Origin: Phoronis australis
Taxonomy: Eukaryota; Phoronida; Phoronidae
Reading direction: 5' to 3'
Assembly (NCBI GenBank): GCA_002633005.1
Contig: NMRA01000001.1
Coordinates: forward strand, 195,299 to 259,298
DNA length: 64,000 nt
Each line of letters starts with the position of its first letter. Position 1 is the first letter of the stretch. Positions 11,401 to 25,000 of the stretch are shown here, piece by piece. A program made the position numbers and the translations under genes. The notes under the pieces were generated by a model. The model ran no database searches, was not told where the DNA came from, and saw only the letters and a program-made list of their open reading frames with translations.

Positions 11401-11660
11401 TGTACTCCGCGTTGCTCGAACAGCTAGAAAAAATACGGACACTCTGTTTTACAATCCCTAAGGACGTTGGGATTCGGAAGCGTTGGGTCCTTGCCATACG
11501 CCGCGACGAAGGAAAATATGTCTGTACCTGTTTTCGAGTCATAATTTGTCGCATCTCGGACTGGATGCCGCTGGCGGAGAATCTTCGGCCAGCCAGGCTG
11601 TGTTTTCATGACTATGGGTTGAAGCGCGATGCATTTTTCTTTACAAAAAGAACAGGGCCC
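11401..11660 (+). pseudogene. Decayed THAP-domain segment
   Basis: One frame gives CTPRCSNS then a stop (11401-11427). The next frame continues FTIPKDVGIRKRWVLAIRRD, which matches the THAP core, and ends with a degenerate YGLKRDAFFF where families usually have LKxDAVPxxF. The C-x2-H half is not recognisable. The order and position just inside the terminal repeat mirror the intact THAP exon of the neighbouring copy on the other strand. Confidence 0.6.
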
Positions 11661-11837
11661 TCAATCCCTCAATTTTGGGGCCAAATATCGGCCCTAATCC
11701 CCTCTCAAAAATATTGAAAAATCACGCGAAATTCCCGGCCAGGAGGCCTAAAAATCCCCTTTGTGATTGAAAATTTCTCTCCAACGGTTCAAACACCTGT
11801 GACTGCAGAGGTGGCAATTTGAAAAAGTACAAAATCA

Positions 11838-12475
11838 TAGGCGGATTTAGGGGGGGCAGGCCCCCCCTTGACTGCCGCAAGCAAAATAAACCAGCAAAAC
11901 GTGAAGCGGGTTGAAACTAGTACTGAGTTCGAGCTAGGACCGGTAGCTGACGAGGGGGGAAAACACGTTCCGCTTTATTATTTTTTAGTGCAACGACAGA
12001 TTTCAAGTTCCGGGCCGCCTGCGTGCATACAATCGCGCTTTGCCCGCTTCTCCGAGGATGTCGGGGCCCCCCTCACTAGGCCTATATGGTATCCTAGATC
12101 AGCCACTGAAAATGCTACTTGAGACAGAGCTATGAGAGCTTGCAAAAGGGCGGGGTGCTATTGATGGTGATCGGGAGGTCAGTAGAGGTTTCACTGACCC
12201 GTCACTGGGCGAAACGTTCCCCTCTCAGAAGGCCGCACACTCATGAGGCACCTTCCCCTCGGATATGAACGAGGCCTCTGAAGAAACACGATAACTATGC
12301 TTGTTCCAGGGGTATCCAGTACTTTGAGTTGGGGGGGGGGGTGCAAGGCAGAGTATTAGCCAGGATTTTGCCCGTCAGAAATTCGCGCTCCTGAACTGCC
12401 AAATGGAATCTGGGAGAATTTTAGGGGGGGCTGGGGCATAACCCCTTGGCTCCCCTCTAAATCCGCCACTGAAAT
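11838..12475. repeat. GGCGGATTTAG-type repeats, inverted pair
   Basis: Begins TAGGCGGATTTAGGGGGGGC at 11840 and ends CCCCTCTAAATCCGCCACTG at about 12473. The segment 12305-12475 alone is a reverse-strand copy of the element found at 53989-54153. The interior holds G/C homopolymers. Confidence 0.6.
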
Positions 12476-13934
12476 TGAGCTCTAACACGAGGTTATGCTT
12501 TGGACGAAAGAATTAGGTGTTTTAATTTTAATATTCAACGTGGTCGAGATTGATATTTGAAAAATATAATACATGAAATAGACGTAATTATTAAAACCAA
12601 GAAAGCAGAATTGATGGTCATATAAATTTTATTTTCAATTGCGAGCCTAGTTTTTTATCGTAATCAAAATATATATTTAATAACATCAAGTATTATTTCA
12701 GATCAATGACAAATCAACTGTTAGTCCCGGTAGTGCCTACCTCACCAGGACCTAGGCTGTGCTTGAAGCTAATAGTCCTACTCTTGATCAACAAATTAAA
12801 CCAGATGAGACTAATTGCACATGACAACAAAATGCTGCGAGTCACCACTGTCGAATATATCTTCAACTCGTCAACAATACGACCAGATGACCTGGTTCGT
12901 GTAGAAAGCATTTTTTCAAGAATTTATTAAAAGAAACGTAACCCTGCATTCAGCATGATACCTAATCCGTAACACAACGATCGCCGCAATTTGGTCATGT
13001 TTACTTTTCATGTTTTAAACCTAGTTTTCCGGAAAAAAAATATATCCTTTCGTCAGACAACTCTTTGGTGCATTGACTTGTTCTTTAACTCTATTTTTCT
13101 ACGTCTCTGTGGTTAATTACTGACACATTTTTTAAGATTTAATATTCAGGTTGGACTCCAAAGACCGGCCATTTAACTCACGCAATGTAAATTTCCGCTT
13201 TGTTTATCGCAGTGAGCCTCGCTTTGGATTTTAATGTCCGCCGCGTGAATAGAGTCTATGGTTGATAGGGCAACAATTCACGACAGTTATTCCTGCCTGT
13301 GATGTACATTGTACAAATCATAGGCACTATTTGCCACCTCCAGTCAATGAAGAGCTCTTTGTTTTCATTGCTGGATTTTCTTTTGACTGGTGTATATAGT
13401 ACACTAGATTCACTTAGATTGGAATATGAAGTATTCAAGTTAACAACAGTAATTGCTTTTCCACACAAAGCGTGACGCATATCCTAGATTGGCTGTTACT
13501 TCCTTTATTCAAAGGAAGGTGTACTTTATTATCATGAATTTGGCGAACGACACATGGAATCCAGAGAACTTGAAATAATTTATGGAGTCGAAACATTTCT
13601 CCACAGTAGTTTGTAGTGCTCTTTCCGGGAGAACTTTCATTTGTGCAGTTATAACATTGTTTCAATCTCATTGGATGGTAAACTTGTATCAGTTATTGAC
13701 ACTTGGCTTTTTATGAAACAAAAGGTTAACAATAATACAAAAGTAATTGCTTACAAATGTGTCAAATGGTGGTGAACGCTTGATGTTTTACTAAATTGAG
13801 TCACGCTCATTCTCAATTAACTCTGACAAGGTTACGCGGTACAGTTGTTACACTGTGTTGAGCCCGTTAAATAAGTCGAATTTTGTCCCAGTTTTACTTC
13901 ATGCACTGTCGAGGCTAAACGAGTGCACCTGAGG

Positions 13935-14036
13935 CAGCTATTGCAAAATGTCACGCATAAGGCCAATGCCTTGTACATGTACATACAGCTATTGCAAAAT
14001 GCCATGCATAAGGCCAAGGCCTTGCAGATAAAGTAA
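13935..14036. repeat. Two copies of a 51-bp tandem repeat
   Basis: Both units begin CAGCTATTGCAAAATG and contain GCATAAGGCCAA; they differ at a handful of positions. The copies start at 13935 and 13986. Confidence 0.8.
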
Positions 14037-17015
14037 TGTATTTTCTGGGAACAGTCAAATAACGGCATGCCAGTTCTCAATCCAGGAGTTTAATTGTAAA
14101 AATGAGTAAGGATGAGAATAATTTTATAACGAAGTTGGTTTTTGACAGAAAAAGCAGATTTGGTGTTCCTTTAAAAATTCTACGTCCTTACCGGTAAGAG
14201 AGTGTTGAATATCACAGTGGACGATATTGTAATTGTCTCAAGATGAGACGTCATCTTATTTAAACGTATTTCAGGACATACAGGAAGTCAGGAACTACAT
14301 GTTTATGTTCGACACTATTATCAATAGCACACTAGAAGCAAGCAGTTTTTCCTGGTTTTAGAAAATGAATATTTAAAAGCGCCCTTTTGAATATGACCCT
14401 AGTGGCTCAAAGGAATTTTGTTAATATATCTTAAGTGATTTAAAAACATTTCCTGTAAGTATTACTAAGAAACACGCCAAAATAGATAATGCTTATTTTG
14501 GTGACGTAACGAGTTCAAGACCACCTTCGCCATTGATGTTTTGATCAGGAGTTGTCTCGGAAGTCGTGAAGAGCCGCATTTTCAAGCATAAAAAGGTGTG
14601 TTTGGGGGGTTGTGTAATAAACAGTAACTTGACAGGGAACATGTGTTTGTGATCTTATAGGACGAGACACTTGCACAGAAATAGCATTGCTATGTGAGTG
14701 TGGAACGTCAGATTCGGTAGGGAACCATACTTTGTTCGGTGCATTTCAAAGACGCGTGTTTCTACCAAACACAAAAGGGACGTGGCGGTGGAGGACTCGT
14801 CACGTTGTAAGTGAATTTTCAAATTTTCCGAATATTGAACAAACTGCTCCTTTCTAAAGCGATTGAGGCCAGGCTCTCATCTCCGGCCCAGGCTCCGCTA
14901 TATTCCATTACTATATGTGTGCTACCTCTTGGTGGTGCACGTAGCACTATATGCTACAGGGACTACATGTACACATTCACTACAGTACATTGTACATTGT
15001 TATGGTAATATAGTGAATACAGGGAACCAGGCTTACTGTGGCTTTTACCAATGATTATCAAGTTTCTACTTCATAAACATTGTTCACCTTTTGGTTGAAC
15101 ACTGCCTGGATTCATAGGAGGGCAACTGCTTAGTGAGCATCTACCAGTGTGACGTCACACTCCGTGCAACACCTAAGGCGACTTTAAAAACAGGCTTGTG
15201 ACGTTAAGTGAGGAGATACTAGTAAACAGCAGGTTTAGCTAAAATAAATACAGAGCTCGACCTGATGAGCTGCAGATCGCAACCTGATATTGAAGATGCC
15301 AGCTGAGGTTTTGGCCAACCATAAAAAGCGATCTTGATCGAAACTAAGAGGTCCAGTTTGGGATAGGTAAACCAACCATGTCGGAAATAAAAATGTACCA
15401 CTTGTACTTTCATACAATGATAAAAGCTTATCCTGAAAATGTCATCGAACTCAGAATTATTTTTGGGATATTTCATTTTACTTAAAATTAACTCAAAAAG
15501 GATCTATTATTCTGTGTCCGTGTGCATTATGGTTTACATGGATGAGAGTCCGATCCTAGTTTGCACTTGATGGTCCCAGCAGAAAGACTATAAATTGCGA
15601 GTAGAAAGTGTTTACTCGAAGTTATATCTCAAATATAGGGGTCACCAAGTGCTGATTCAGACTAGAACCTCACCTGTATCATAAATGGGTGAATCACAGA
15701 ATAATATACACACAGATTAGACATCGAACTCTGGGCTCATGTTCTAATCTCCCCGAACTCGAGATTATTTTTGACATTTTCTTTTCTACCTTTGTGCAAA
15801 CTCAAAATAATTGTCTATTGTTCTGTACTCGAGTTTATACTGTTCTTGCAAATGACCCCTAGACTATGAGTACTGAAAACGAAAGTAAAAACTGAAGTAA
15901 AAATTAAAAAAATGGAAATTATCGCTAAAATGCTTGGTTCTAGGATTAGACAGTCATCCACGTAAACCATAATGTACTTGAATACAGAATAAGCAACACT
16001 TATCTCAAATTCAGTCAAAAGCAGGGCGGTTAGTGTCAAAAACAATGCAGAGTACAAAAAGTAGGCCCTAAGGTCTGGTCAGTTTTATAATGTTATGCCC
16101 TAATTCTAAAATGTGTTCCCCGGCACCATGAGACGTATTTAAAGGTGCAAAAATCTGAGCCTTCTTCAAAAATGGAATTGATTTAGGATACATACTGTTA
16201 CATGATGTGTTTACTCTTCTTGCTTTCTCGCATTAAAGACGCTTTTAGTCAGACTTGAGTACAGCTGACAGGTGGTTATCGTTTCAGATCAGGCGAATTA
16301 TTTTGTCTATCACGGCAGATTAGTTTGAACCACTGCTGCAACTAATTTCGTCACAAACGCTTTTGGACAGCTGCTGTGCCAAGGAAGAATTATTGATTTT
16401 GACTCCAGAACTTTGTTCGTGGTAGCTTTAATTATCCGTTTTTGTTTGGGAGCAATGAGTGAGCCAAAAAGAGAGAGCAGTTTTGGGGATATATAATCAC
16501 TTCTCATGCTATTCTCCTATTTTGTATCGTTCAGCGTATGTTGGGTGACTTGTTCAACGCAAATGTTTTTTAATTCTCTGACAGCAGAGCATCCGGAAGT
16601 TGCCCACTTCAAGTGACTGAGAGCCTGCAGTGCAGACATCCTGTTGTGTACCACTAGGATAGATTTTTGATTTTATTATTTATGAACCTTGTCATGGTAG
16701 AAAATAGGTGTGACTGTGGTTTGTGGAGGAAGCGAAGTCCTTTTTGGTCCGTAATCATAAGTTAATAACGCCGTCTTCGTTTTCGACACATGAACATTGT
16801 TTATAGCTAGTTTTAGTTTTTGTTACATAGTATATTATGATAAACTATCAGGCTCTCACTCTGGCCAACTTGGGAGAGAGATGCAGCATACCAGCAATTG
16901 TAAGCTTACGATGATACTTGGCCTACCTTAAAAGCCAACGCCCCCTGCTGGTTTGGTAATTGGCCTATTATGCAGCACATCCCACAGAATTAAAGAGGCA
17001 CGGAATACTGGCGTG

Positions 17016-17166
17016 CGTTCAGTAGACGCTAGGACCTACGCAAGGACCTACGCTAGGACCTAGCTAAAACCTACTCAAAGTCACGTGCTCTAAAATGCAC
17101 GGCAATATCTCACGTAATCTCGCGAAGTCTTGCTTTTTAGCGAGGTCCTAGCGTTACTGAACGGGA
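17016..17166. repeat. Small MITE with inverted ends
   Basis: The left end GTTCAGTAGACGCTAGGACC pairs with the right end GGTCCTAGCGTTACTGAAC. Inside, ACCTACGCWAGG is locally repeated. A partial reverse-orientation relative, sharing TAACGCTAGG and CTCGCTAAAA, lies at about 22157-22215 in a calpain intron. Confidence 0.7.
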
Positions 17167-17259
17167 GGCTGGCTGGACTCCTCCAGTGTGTTGGTGGTAG
17201 GTCTGATTAACCACAACAGCATGAGGTCTTTGATCCGAACCGGCAATTCCTGAGGTAGG

Positions 17260-17294
17260 CAAACCGGTCGAGTTGCTCAATCTCGACCGGTTTG
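17260..17294. repeat. Perfect 13-bp-stem hairpin
   Basis: CAAACCGGTCGAG (17260-17272) is followed by a 9-nt loop and then its exact reverse complement CTCGACCGGTTTG (17282-17294). Confidence 0.85.
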
Positions 17295-17479
17295 GGTGTC
17301 CACGTGGGATTCTTGTCATGAGGGAATCGGAAATTTCAGCCGGAATTGGAAACTTTTGTTTAGTATAGGCCGATGTCGCACATATCGTGGGGGCGCCACT
17401 TAGGAAGTTCCACGAATGTTCCGGTTGGCATGAACTGGAGCTGGTCTGCTTGGAGCGGCTTCAAATTATAAACTTTGAA

Positions 17480-17748
17480 GATATGAAAATCTTTCTGCGG
17501 CAGGGTGTTGGTCTGAGTGAGCGAGGCCGACGTTGTGTGTTCTTGGAAAATGTTTTAACCATGATGGGAAGTGGTTACCTGGAGTGTTAATTGATTCTTT
17601 TGCACGTAATCATCCATCGGGTATTCTTTGGGAACATATTGATTCTTTGACAAACAGTATCTTACCTGGAGTGATAATAATTTACTTTGTGTCTGATCAT
17701 TTATCACTTAAAATGAAGTTAACTGAAAGAGACCCGTATTCGCCCTAA
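17480..17748 (+). pseudogene. Possible Merlin/ISXO2-like transposase fragment
   Basis: Two overlapping frames carry GLSERGRRCVF and then, after a shift, CVLGKCFNHDGKWLPGVLID, SGILWEHI and ILPGVIIIYFVSDH. The order RG-x-W/C-x-LG, a short spacer, then I-x-PG-x-x-I-x-SD resembles the second-Asp region of Merlin/IS1016-type DDE transposases. The first Asp and final catalytic residue were not found. Weak recognition; it could be chance. Confidence 0.28.
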
Positions 17749-19075
17749 AAGAGTCGGGTTCTAAGCCCTCCGACCATCGGTAGGCCACTACGTTCTGCGT
17801 CAATTGGTCAAATCAGATGTGTGTACACTGCTCGACAACCGACTGTCGCGTGTCTTGGCGGGTCATTGCAAGTGCCAGGCAAGGTCTGCAAGCAACAACA
17901 ACCACCTCTTTGCAAGCCCAGGTTTCATTTTTTCATCTTTGAAGCGGCAATCAGTCTAAGCAGAGAAAAATCTGAAAAACGACATGAAGTTCGAGCTCAG
18001 AAGTTAGACCCCGGGTCTATTTTTGTGAATATTTTATAGAGTGTGGCGAGAACGTTCTTCCCGTAATGGTTGTAGTAGTTCAGCACCCGGTAGGAGTAGA
18101 TTTACACCTCTTTAGTTGTAAACACGCGCCATGTATTACATGTCTCCTTAACTTATTTCAGATAAACAAATTTTATTGGTTGATTCGGAGGACAACAAGG
18201 AAAACTTTAGTGATTAAAATCAGATTTTTAAGGATAGTGAAGATTTCAGGAGTAGACTGCAAGAAAATGGAAGTTTATCCCGCTGCCAACTCTTGACGCA
18301 ATGTAATAAATGGCGTCAGTGTCAAACGTCCTCCGCTTGATTTTTTGCGAAACTCACTCTGGTAGCGCATAGTTTCCTGATTCGTACTTCCAGATACGGG
18401 ATTCATGTTTTCGCTCAGTGTCTCGTGTTTTCGAATGTCTGTTATAACCCGTTCAAAGGACCGTGACGTCAGAATGACTTGAAGGCAGATCAGCGGCTCA
18501 AACCGAGTGTTCACAAAGTCATCCTATTTGCATTATACTAATGCGCGAAATGTTATACATGCAGGCCAATCACGTGCGATCACAACGAGAGTGCAGAGCC
18601 TAACGTCGAATTACATCATTGGAATGTAGGCTTCAATTGGTCTCACGGCAAGACAGTTGATGTTCAACTCTAATTTGGCCTGGTGGTACTTTAAAAAAGC
18701 AGATCAGGCGTTTGACGAGCGCTGATGTTCGAGTTTCATTTTATAAGGAGGACCATCAGACCTTCATAGACCATCTAATCGGACGGCATGTGAGTATAAC
18801 TTTACTAGTCTCGTCATTCCAAGTATATGTAGCCAACATTCGTTTGGTCAGTATACATAGATAGCAATTGAAGTTACCATATTCCAATTGTTCGTCTATC
18901 CTCAAGCTGTCTGGTGGTAGGCGTCCATAGTGTTTGGAGGCAATGTTCGAGCTGGGAACATAGTCTTAATACACGGAATATAAGAGCACGTGACATGAGG
19001 ACACTTGTTGGAACGTATGGCAGTGACACCTGTTGTGATAATATGGCACCAAGTAATACATACACTTTGTTGGGT

Positions 19076-22000
19076 CTAAACGGTGTCTATAACACGCATT
19101 GTATCTGGAAGATGGTGAGTTACAACTCGTAGTAGAAATTTTCCTTCTGTGCCTGCTAATCGGGACGTTGGAATAAACACGTAATGTCCAGTTGGAATTC
19201 GTAAGCACTGTCGTAAATGATGTCTCACAGTCTGGACTCCAGAAGTGGCAACTAGCTCAAGATGTGTTGAATCGAGAATTTCCGATTTGCAGTCAGCGGC
19301 AGATATCTTCGGCTGGAACATAAATAATGATTAAGTAAATCGTTTCTGAACCTGGTGAATTTTGGAGTTTTTTTATCAGTAAAAACCGTGTTCCATCGAA
19401 GAAACTAACTTTGGCCTTAACTTGTACCTAACTCAGATGAGACGCGAGTTTTTGTCTTGCAAAGAACTGGCAGCTCAATCACGCTCCAACGATAAAATGA
19501 CACGCCGTGATGAGACAACGTGTAGACCCTGGTCTCAAGCAACACTGAATTGCCAGTTTTTGCCAAGCCCCGCAGGAATGACATTTATTTTGACTTAAAA
19601 ACGATTTAAAACAGTAGTGGTCCTATCAAAAGTTTGAAGGCGTGTTGATAGTCGCGTCAACCAAGACCTTGTGCAACAACCATTCTGTTGGCATGTAATC
19701 AGATGTTCAGGTAGCTTGAACATACTTCTCAAGTACCAAACTTAAGGACAATGCCCATCTCAATATTATTTAGTTTTATAACCAGTCAATAGATGGCGTT
19801 GCTAGTAACGAGGTAGCCTCTCTCTTGTTCCGAAATAAAATTGTCATGTCGGCAAACACGTTAATATTTTATTCGCTCTATTTCCAGCTAGTTTTGAAAC
19901 AATGCCCAAGCATGCACTTCAAGGTTAAGGAATGTTAGGTTTCTGCATTTTCATAATGTCAGAAACTATAGCTTTTTGCACTTATTTGCTTCCAAGTCAA
20001 AGGCATCAGCACATACAAGCTATGAATCATCATGTTGAATAACACCCATGGACATTTCGTCCTACCTTGTATATGTCAAGAGATACGTCGTGAAGAGAAT
20101 CATTCGAAACGGACGTCACAAGTGTCAAACAAATGACGACAGCGCACGTGCTATCACTATCGTCTGCTTCCTTCAAAGTCAGGTGGTACTGTGGATTCTT
20201 CCAATAAGAATCACCTATTAACGAATGAACAATAATACACGTCATGGTGGCATGGGATCGAGATACTAGTGAGGAGCTACATACAGCAATGCAAATCACT
20301 GACACAAGGTTCTTGTGTTCATTTAAGGCTATACAAATAAAAAATAATTAAAAATAATAATGATAACATTTTAAAACTGCACTTCTTCGGTTAAGCTGTA
20401 CGAAAAAACTACCATCAAAATAAGATAACTTGCCCCCCTCGAAGACCACCCACTCCAGAGGATTTTGGTTGTCAAAAACAATTTGGCCTCTTTTGTCAAG
20501 TAATTGTTGAGTTTATCTTTCAATTATTGTTGAAACTAAAGCTATCCTAGTGAGGACATATTGTTGGATTGACTTGACAAAGCATATTTTTCGATGTCAT
20601 GCTCAAACAATGATAGAAGGCGAAAATTATTGGAATCATTGGCAGCACGCCAACTCTAGAAACTTATGATTGACGCCAATTTTTTTTTTCTTAAACTTTT
20701 TTTCTGAAGATGGTTGTCCATCGAAGTATTGACAGCTGACAGTCTGAGCATAACATTTCACATTTCCGTTTTTCTTGTACATGTCACGACTTTCTTCTTC
20801 TTGACGTTTTGCGAATCTGCAAAGCTTTTGGATGCAATCGGTTAAATTCATTCCATCATCCACTCAGTTCGTAAATACTTATCTACTAACAGGTTATATG
20901 TTTAGTTCAATTTCACCACTTTACGTTTTTTCCGAACTTGAACTGTGTATGCACCATTATGATGTTTCGTGAGATAGTCAGAGTGGGTCTATGATTTCCA
21001 GGTAAACGTAGAAAGATGTTGTCTAGCTCGTCAGTCGTGAACAAATGTCCAACCCGTTTTCCGCACTTCGTCGATGTGGAATGGCCTCATGACGTGTTAT
21101 GATCCCAAACAAAATGTGGAACAGATTTCAGGGATGTTTTGTTACTAATTCTTGTTTGTGCAATTGTGATCAGTCTACCACTGTCTCTAATCTTTGGCAT
21201 CGGTGAAAACTTACTGTCAGGCGTTGCCTTCTCTCGTGCGCCCCCTGCCGTGTGGTTTTTCACCCAAGCACCTTCATATCTGGTCTCCATCCAAGGAAGG
21301 CAATTCTAGAGAACATATGTCGGTGTTTAAAAACAATAAAGAAAACACAACTGTCCCTTGGCAATGACTGAATTGGTCTATTTTGACAAGTGATAACAGA
21401 AGGTCTTTGGCCGTGTGTATGCTCGGAGAATTTAAATAATCATGTAGTCTCAAAAATGCAGCGTTTTTCTTGATTATATGGTTTTGTTTATCTTTATTTA
21501 GCTGTCTATTCCACGTAAGGCTTTTGTAGCTGATCAAAAGGGAGGTGTCATCCGTTAAATTCGAGCACAGGCTTTGTTTCTACGCATTGCGTCACATTTG
21601 ACTGTGATGACGTGCTGGTAAGATGATGGAGATTGTCATTCATCAAGTCAGTCACACGAAAAATTCTAAGCCACAGCTTCCAGTAGGCTCCCAAAGTTGG
21701 GGGATTGATAACTCTCCGCATCTTACGTTCCCCATAATGCAAAATTAGCACGGTTGTGGCCGGTCAATCAAGAAATATCATTAATCATTTTTTTCACAAT
21801 CCCATTTCCAAACTATAAAACGAAATCTGGATCTCTACTTATACAGTATCCGAATTTCAATTGTTTGTTTTCTATATCGGAAATTAAATAAATGGACAAT
21901 ACCGTGCTAATTCACGTTCGTTATCTGTTGTTGGCGATTTGAAACATTTACCCGCCGTAGTAACTGAATGATCCCTGATGCCTACTCTGGCACCCACGTG

Positions 22001-25000
22001 ACACAAGTAGATTCTAGTCTGTTGTGGGCACTAGCGAATCATGTGTGCACGAATTCACAAATTAGTGATGTAGCAAGGATTCTCGCCAGGGGGAGAGGGA
22101 GGGGGTGAAGACAACGAAACGACCTTAGACAAATTTGAAATCGAACTGGGTAGAGAACGGTAACGCTAGGATCTCGCTAAAAGGCAAGATTTCGCAAGAT
22201 TACGCGAGACTTCACCGCGTATTTTCATTGAAAGCCCGTTGATTTTGGCTACAGTGTAGATTTTTCTCCCCGAGAGACAGCTAATGAACTCTACCCTTGG
22301 TTTCATTTCTGTTCATGAAAAGTAAAGGGAGTAAGTCACAAATTTGGTCTTACGCCCAACAAACCTATTTATGGAAAATAACCCAAAGCCACTTGTACAA
22401 CAAGTCCAAAGTGTATGAGAATATACATTGTACACATAACTGCTTGTTACTGAGATAATTTCTCACAATTATTTTCAGACTGTGATGCGTTCGTAATGAC
22501 TTCGCTGAACTCTTTTCATAAATTGAGAAGCAGGAGCGTCAGACCCTTTGTCTTTAGTCTTAAGTCACTTTCATGAAACAGGCTACAGAAACCATGCTAA
22601 CTGGAACCCTTGACGTAACCAGACTGAATGACCGTAGCTAACATTAGGTAAAAACACAGCCGGCAGTACCTGTCGGTCTTAACAATTCATGCAGAACACA
22701 ACGACTTTTGCCTACCATGTTCTTAGCCACTTCTGACGTCATCTGTTCGCTGACTGAATGACACATAGAGAGATTATTGAAGTTGTCAATCAGATCTTGG
22801 CATGATATCCAGAATTCCCCCTCATCTTTGCCGATCGTGAGGCCAATTTTTCGCCTATCTCGTCTTTCCAAAGATTTCCACTCGTTGGAGCTTGAAGGAA
22901 ACATATAAATGTTCTCTCAATAACAATAAAAACGAAATATCTTGATTACAACTAAAACACATATAAATGCTTAAGGCATAGGACAAACAAGGTAACGTGA
23001 AATATTTTTTACCTGAAATTGCTGATGTTCTGACATTTCCAAAACAACGAATATTGTAACTGTGTTCTTATTTTTTCCTTGAGTTTGACTAAAGTTAGAT
23101 TCAATAGCCCGCCTGAAATTCTCCCGTAGGCTGAAGTGATTGGTTGCATGAAACAGTAGACCCAAATATGGGCTCAGCTAAGTCCCCTAAATCTTTTGCA
23201 CGTTTGTTTCGTTCTATATCCGCAGGTGTAGTATTTTTCTATCATTTTATCTTTATTATGAACTCTTCTTTGACTAATGACATTTTCTAATAATATGACT
23301 GGAAACTGAGTCCATAATTCAGTCAAATTAATTAGGGACTTAGTCCTTAATTAGGGTTTTTTAATGCATAAAGAGTTCCCTACTTATTTTCAATAATTTT
23401 GAAAATTCAACGCAATAGACTTGACTCTCGATTTGTATCAAATTAAAGCCAAAAATTGACTTAGTAATGAGACGGAAACATCATGAGAAAGGACAGTCAG
23501 TGATGTCACAAAGCCACCCTCAAATTAACCATCCGTGCTAAACATGATCCCAAGCAGTAACGATGTGTCAGTTCTTCAGATAGTACATGGGGAACAACAT
23601 GATCCAATTTATAAAAAATAACCCAAATGTTGTTTTTCGACAGGCGTAGATTCATTGCACCTTCATGTTCACGTAATAATTTTAACCCCCATTAACTGTC
23701 GATACTGGAGTGAGTGACACCAATAATGCGCGTGCATTTTACCTCTTATTCCACGGCCCTTTCCAATCGTCATCTCCCGAAGGGCTACGCAGCCTCACGA
23801 TGAAAACGTCGTTCCCTTTCACGTTTTTCTATAACAACACAAACCGTTACTAAAGTGAAAAGCAAATTTTTTACCTTGACGCACTACTAAACCAGCCCGG
23901 TCCTCAATTTAGAACAAAACTAGGCTAAGCTAGTTTGTCTAATCAATTTTTGAATGTCTGTTGCCTACCCTGTGAAAAAGTGGCACGACTCATTCTCTGT
24001 GGGGCCATGTAATCTGACTTATTTTATACCATTCGGAACAACGAGTAGGCCCTACTTTGCCGGGTAGCCTCATCTGCGGATGTACGGACTTCAGTCATAC
24101 GTCTAGTCACGTGACTTTCAAACTGGAAAATGATTGACCGCACATGCACATGCAGTTGACGTTGGCCTCCGAGAGAAACTTAGAGGTTACGAAAATAATC
24201 GGAGTGTTCGGGACGCTCCGAGGGAAACCTGAGGCTACGAAAATGTAATTGGTGATCCGAACGACTCTACAATACCTAAGGATGATACGACTCCAGAGAT
24301 CTCTTATTGCTGCTTCTCAAATCTTGCCCTACTTTCCACTTCCGTGGCATTTTCACGAAAGACGTCGCTCTACTCGGTGGAGGAACGTCGATAACACTCT
24401 TTTGTGCGCAATCGGACAAGTAAAGAACATTATTTATTTCACTTCGATCAGCTTGTATAAGTTATTATTTTAACATTACAATTGTTTGAGCAATAGAAAA
24501 AAAACTTAACTGGCACGAGATTAACGAACGATGAACTAATTTAGATGTAAACTGGTTACAACACAGCAACACTGGGTGAATATCGCAAATTAGATTAGCG
24601 TTGGCAGTGGTATTTTGTAACATTTCTGTATTTTCCAACATGTCTTATTGTTGACAGGATGACTTCTACACCAGTTCGGTAAAAAACTCAATTGGTTCAT
24701 AAACGAAACGTGTGACTACTTACGATGCAGCCATTAATAGAGTATACGTGACCCATGCGCAGACCATTTTCCGGTGGCGGATCGTCGGCACTAGGTGTCT
24801 GTAAAAGGTGGCACCTGAATGTATTTACGTAGATAAATTGCATCAAGACAACCTCTTTAATGCGATGGGATAATTTTATTATGAGTAGTAACGTAGTAGT
24901 AGATCTCGTTCCAATAATGTAAAACAATGTTGACATCGAAATACAGTTTTAACTTTGCAATTTAGCTGTAAAAAGTAGTGACTATGCAGCACAAAACAGA

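Larger units (their letters stand above)
11322..13260. mobile_element. Second THAP-transposon copy, internally deleted
   Basis: The left end is the inverted repeat at 11322-11373. The right end, 13214-13260, reads GAGCCTCGCTTTGG ... GCGTGAATAGAGTCTATGG, which is the same terminus in opposite orientation. The element is about 1.9 kb. It carries a broken THAP exon just inside the left end and has been invaded by GGCGGATTTAG-type repeats at 11838-12475. No DDE core is visible, so it looks like a deletion derivative of the same superfamily. Confidence 0.6.
13261..19075. other. Long interval downstream of the calpain-like gene
   Basis: Holds a 2 x 51-bp tandem repeat (13935-14036), a MITE with inverted ends (17016-17166), a strong hairpin (17260-17294) and a possible Merlin-type relic (17480-17748). 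The sense-strand AATAAA nearest the calpain stop is about 0.9 kb downstream, near 18171. A phrase resembling GAACTCGAAATTATTTTTGA recurs near 15448, 15755 and 33498 and may be a dispersed repeat. No firm exon was found. Confidence 0.4.
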
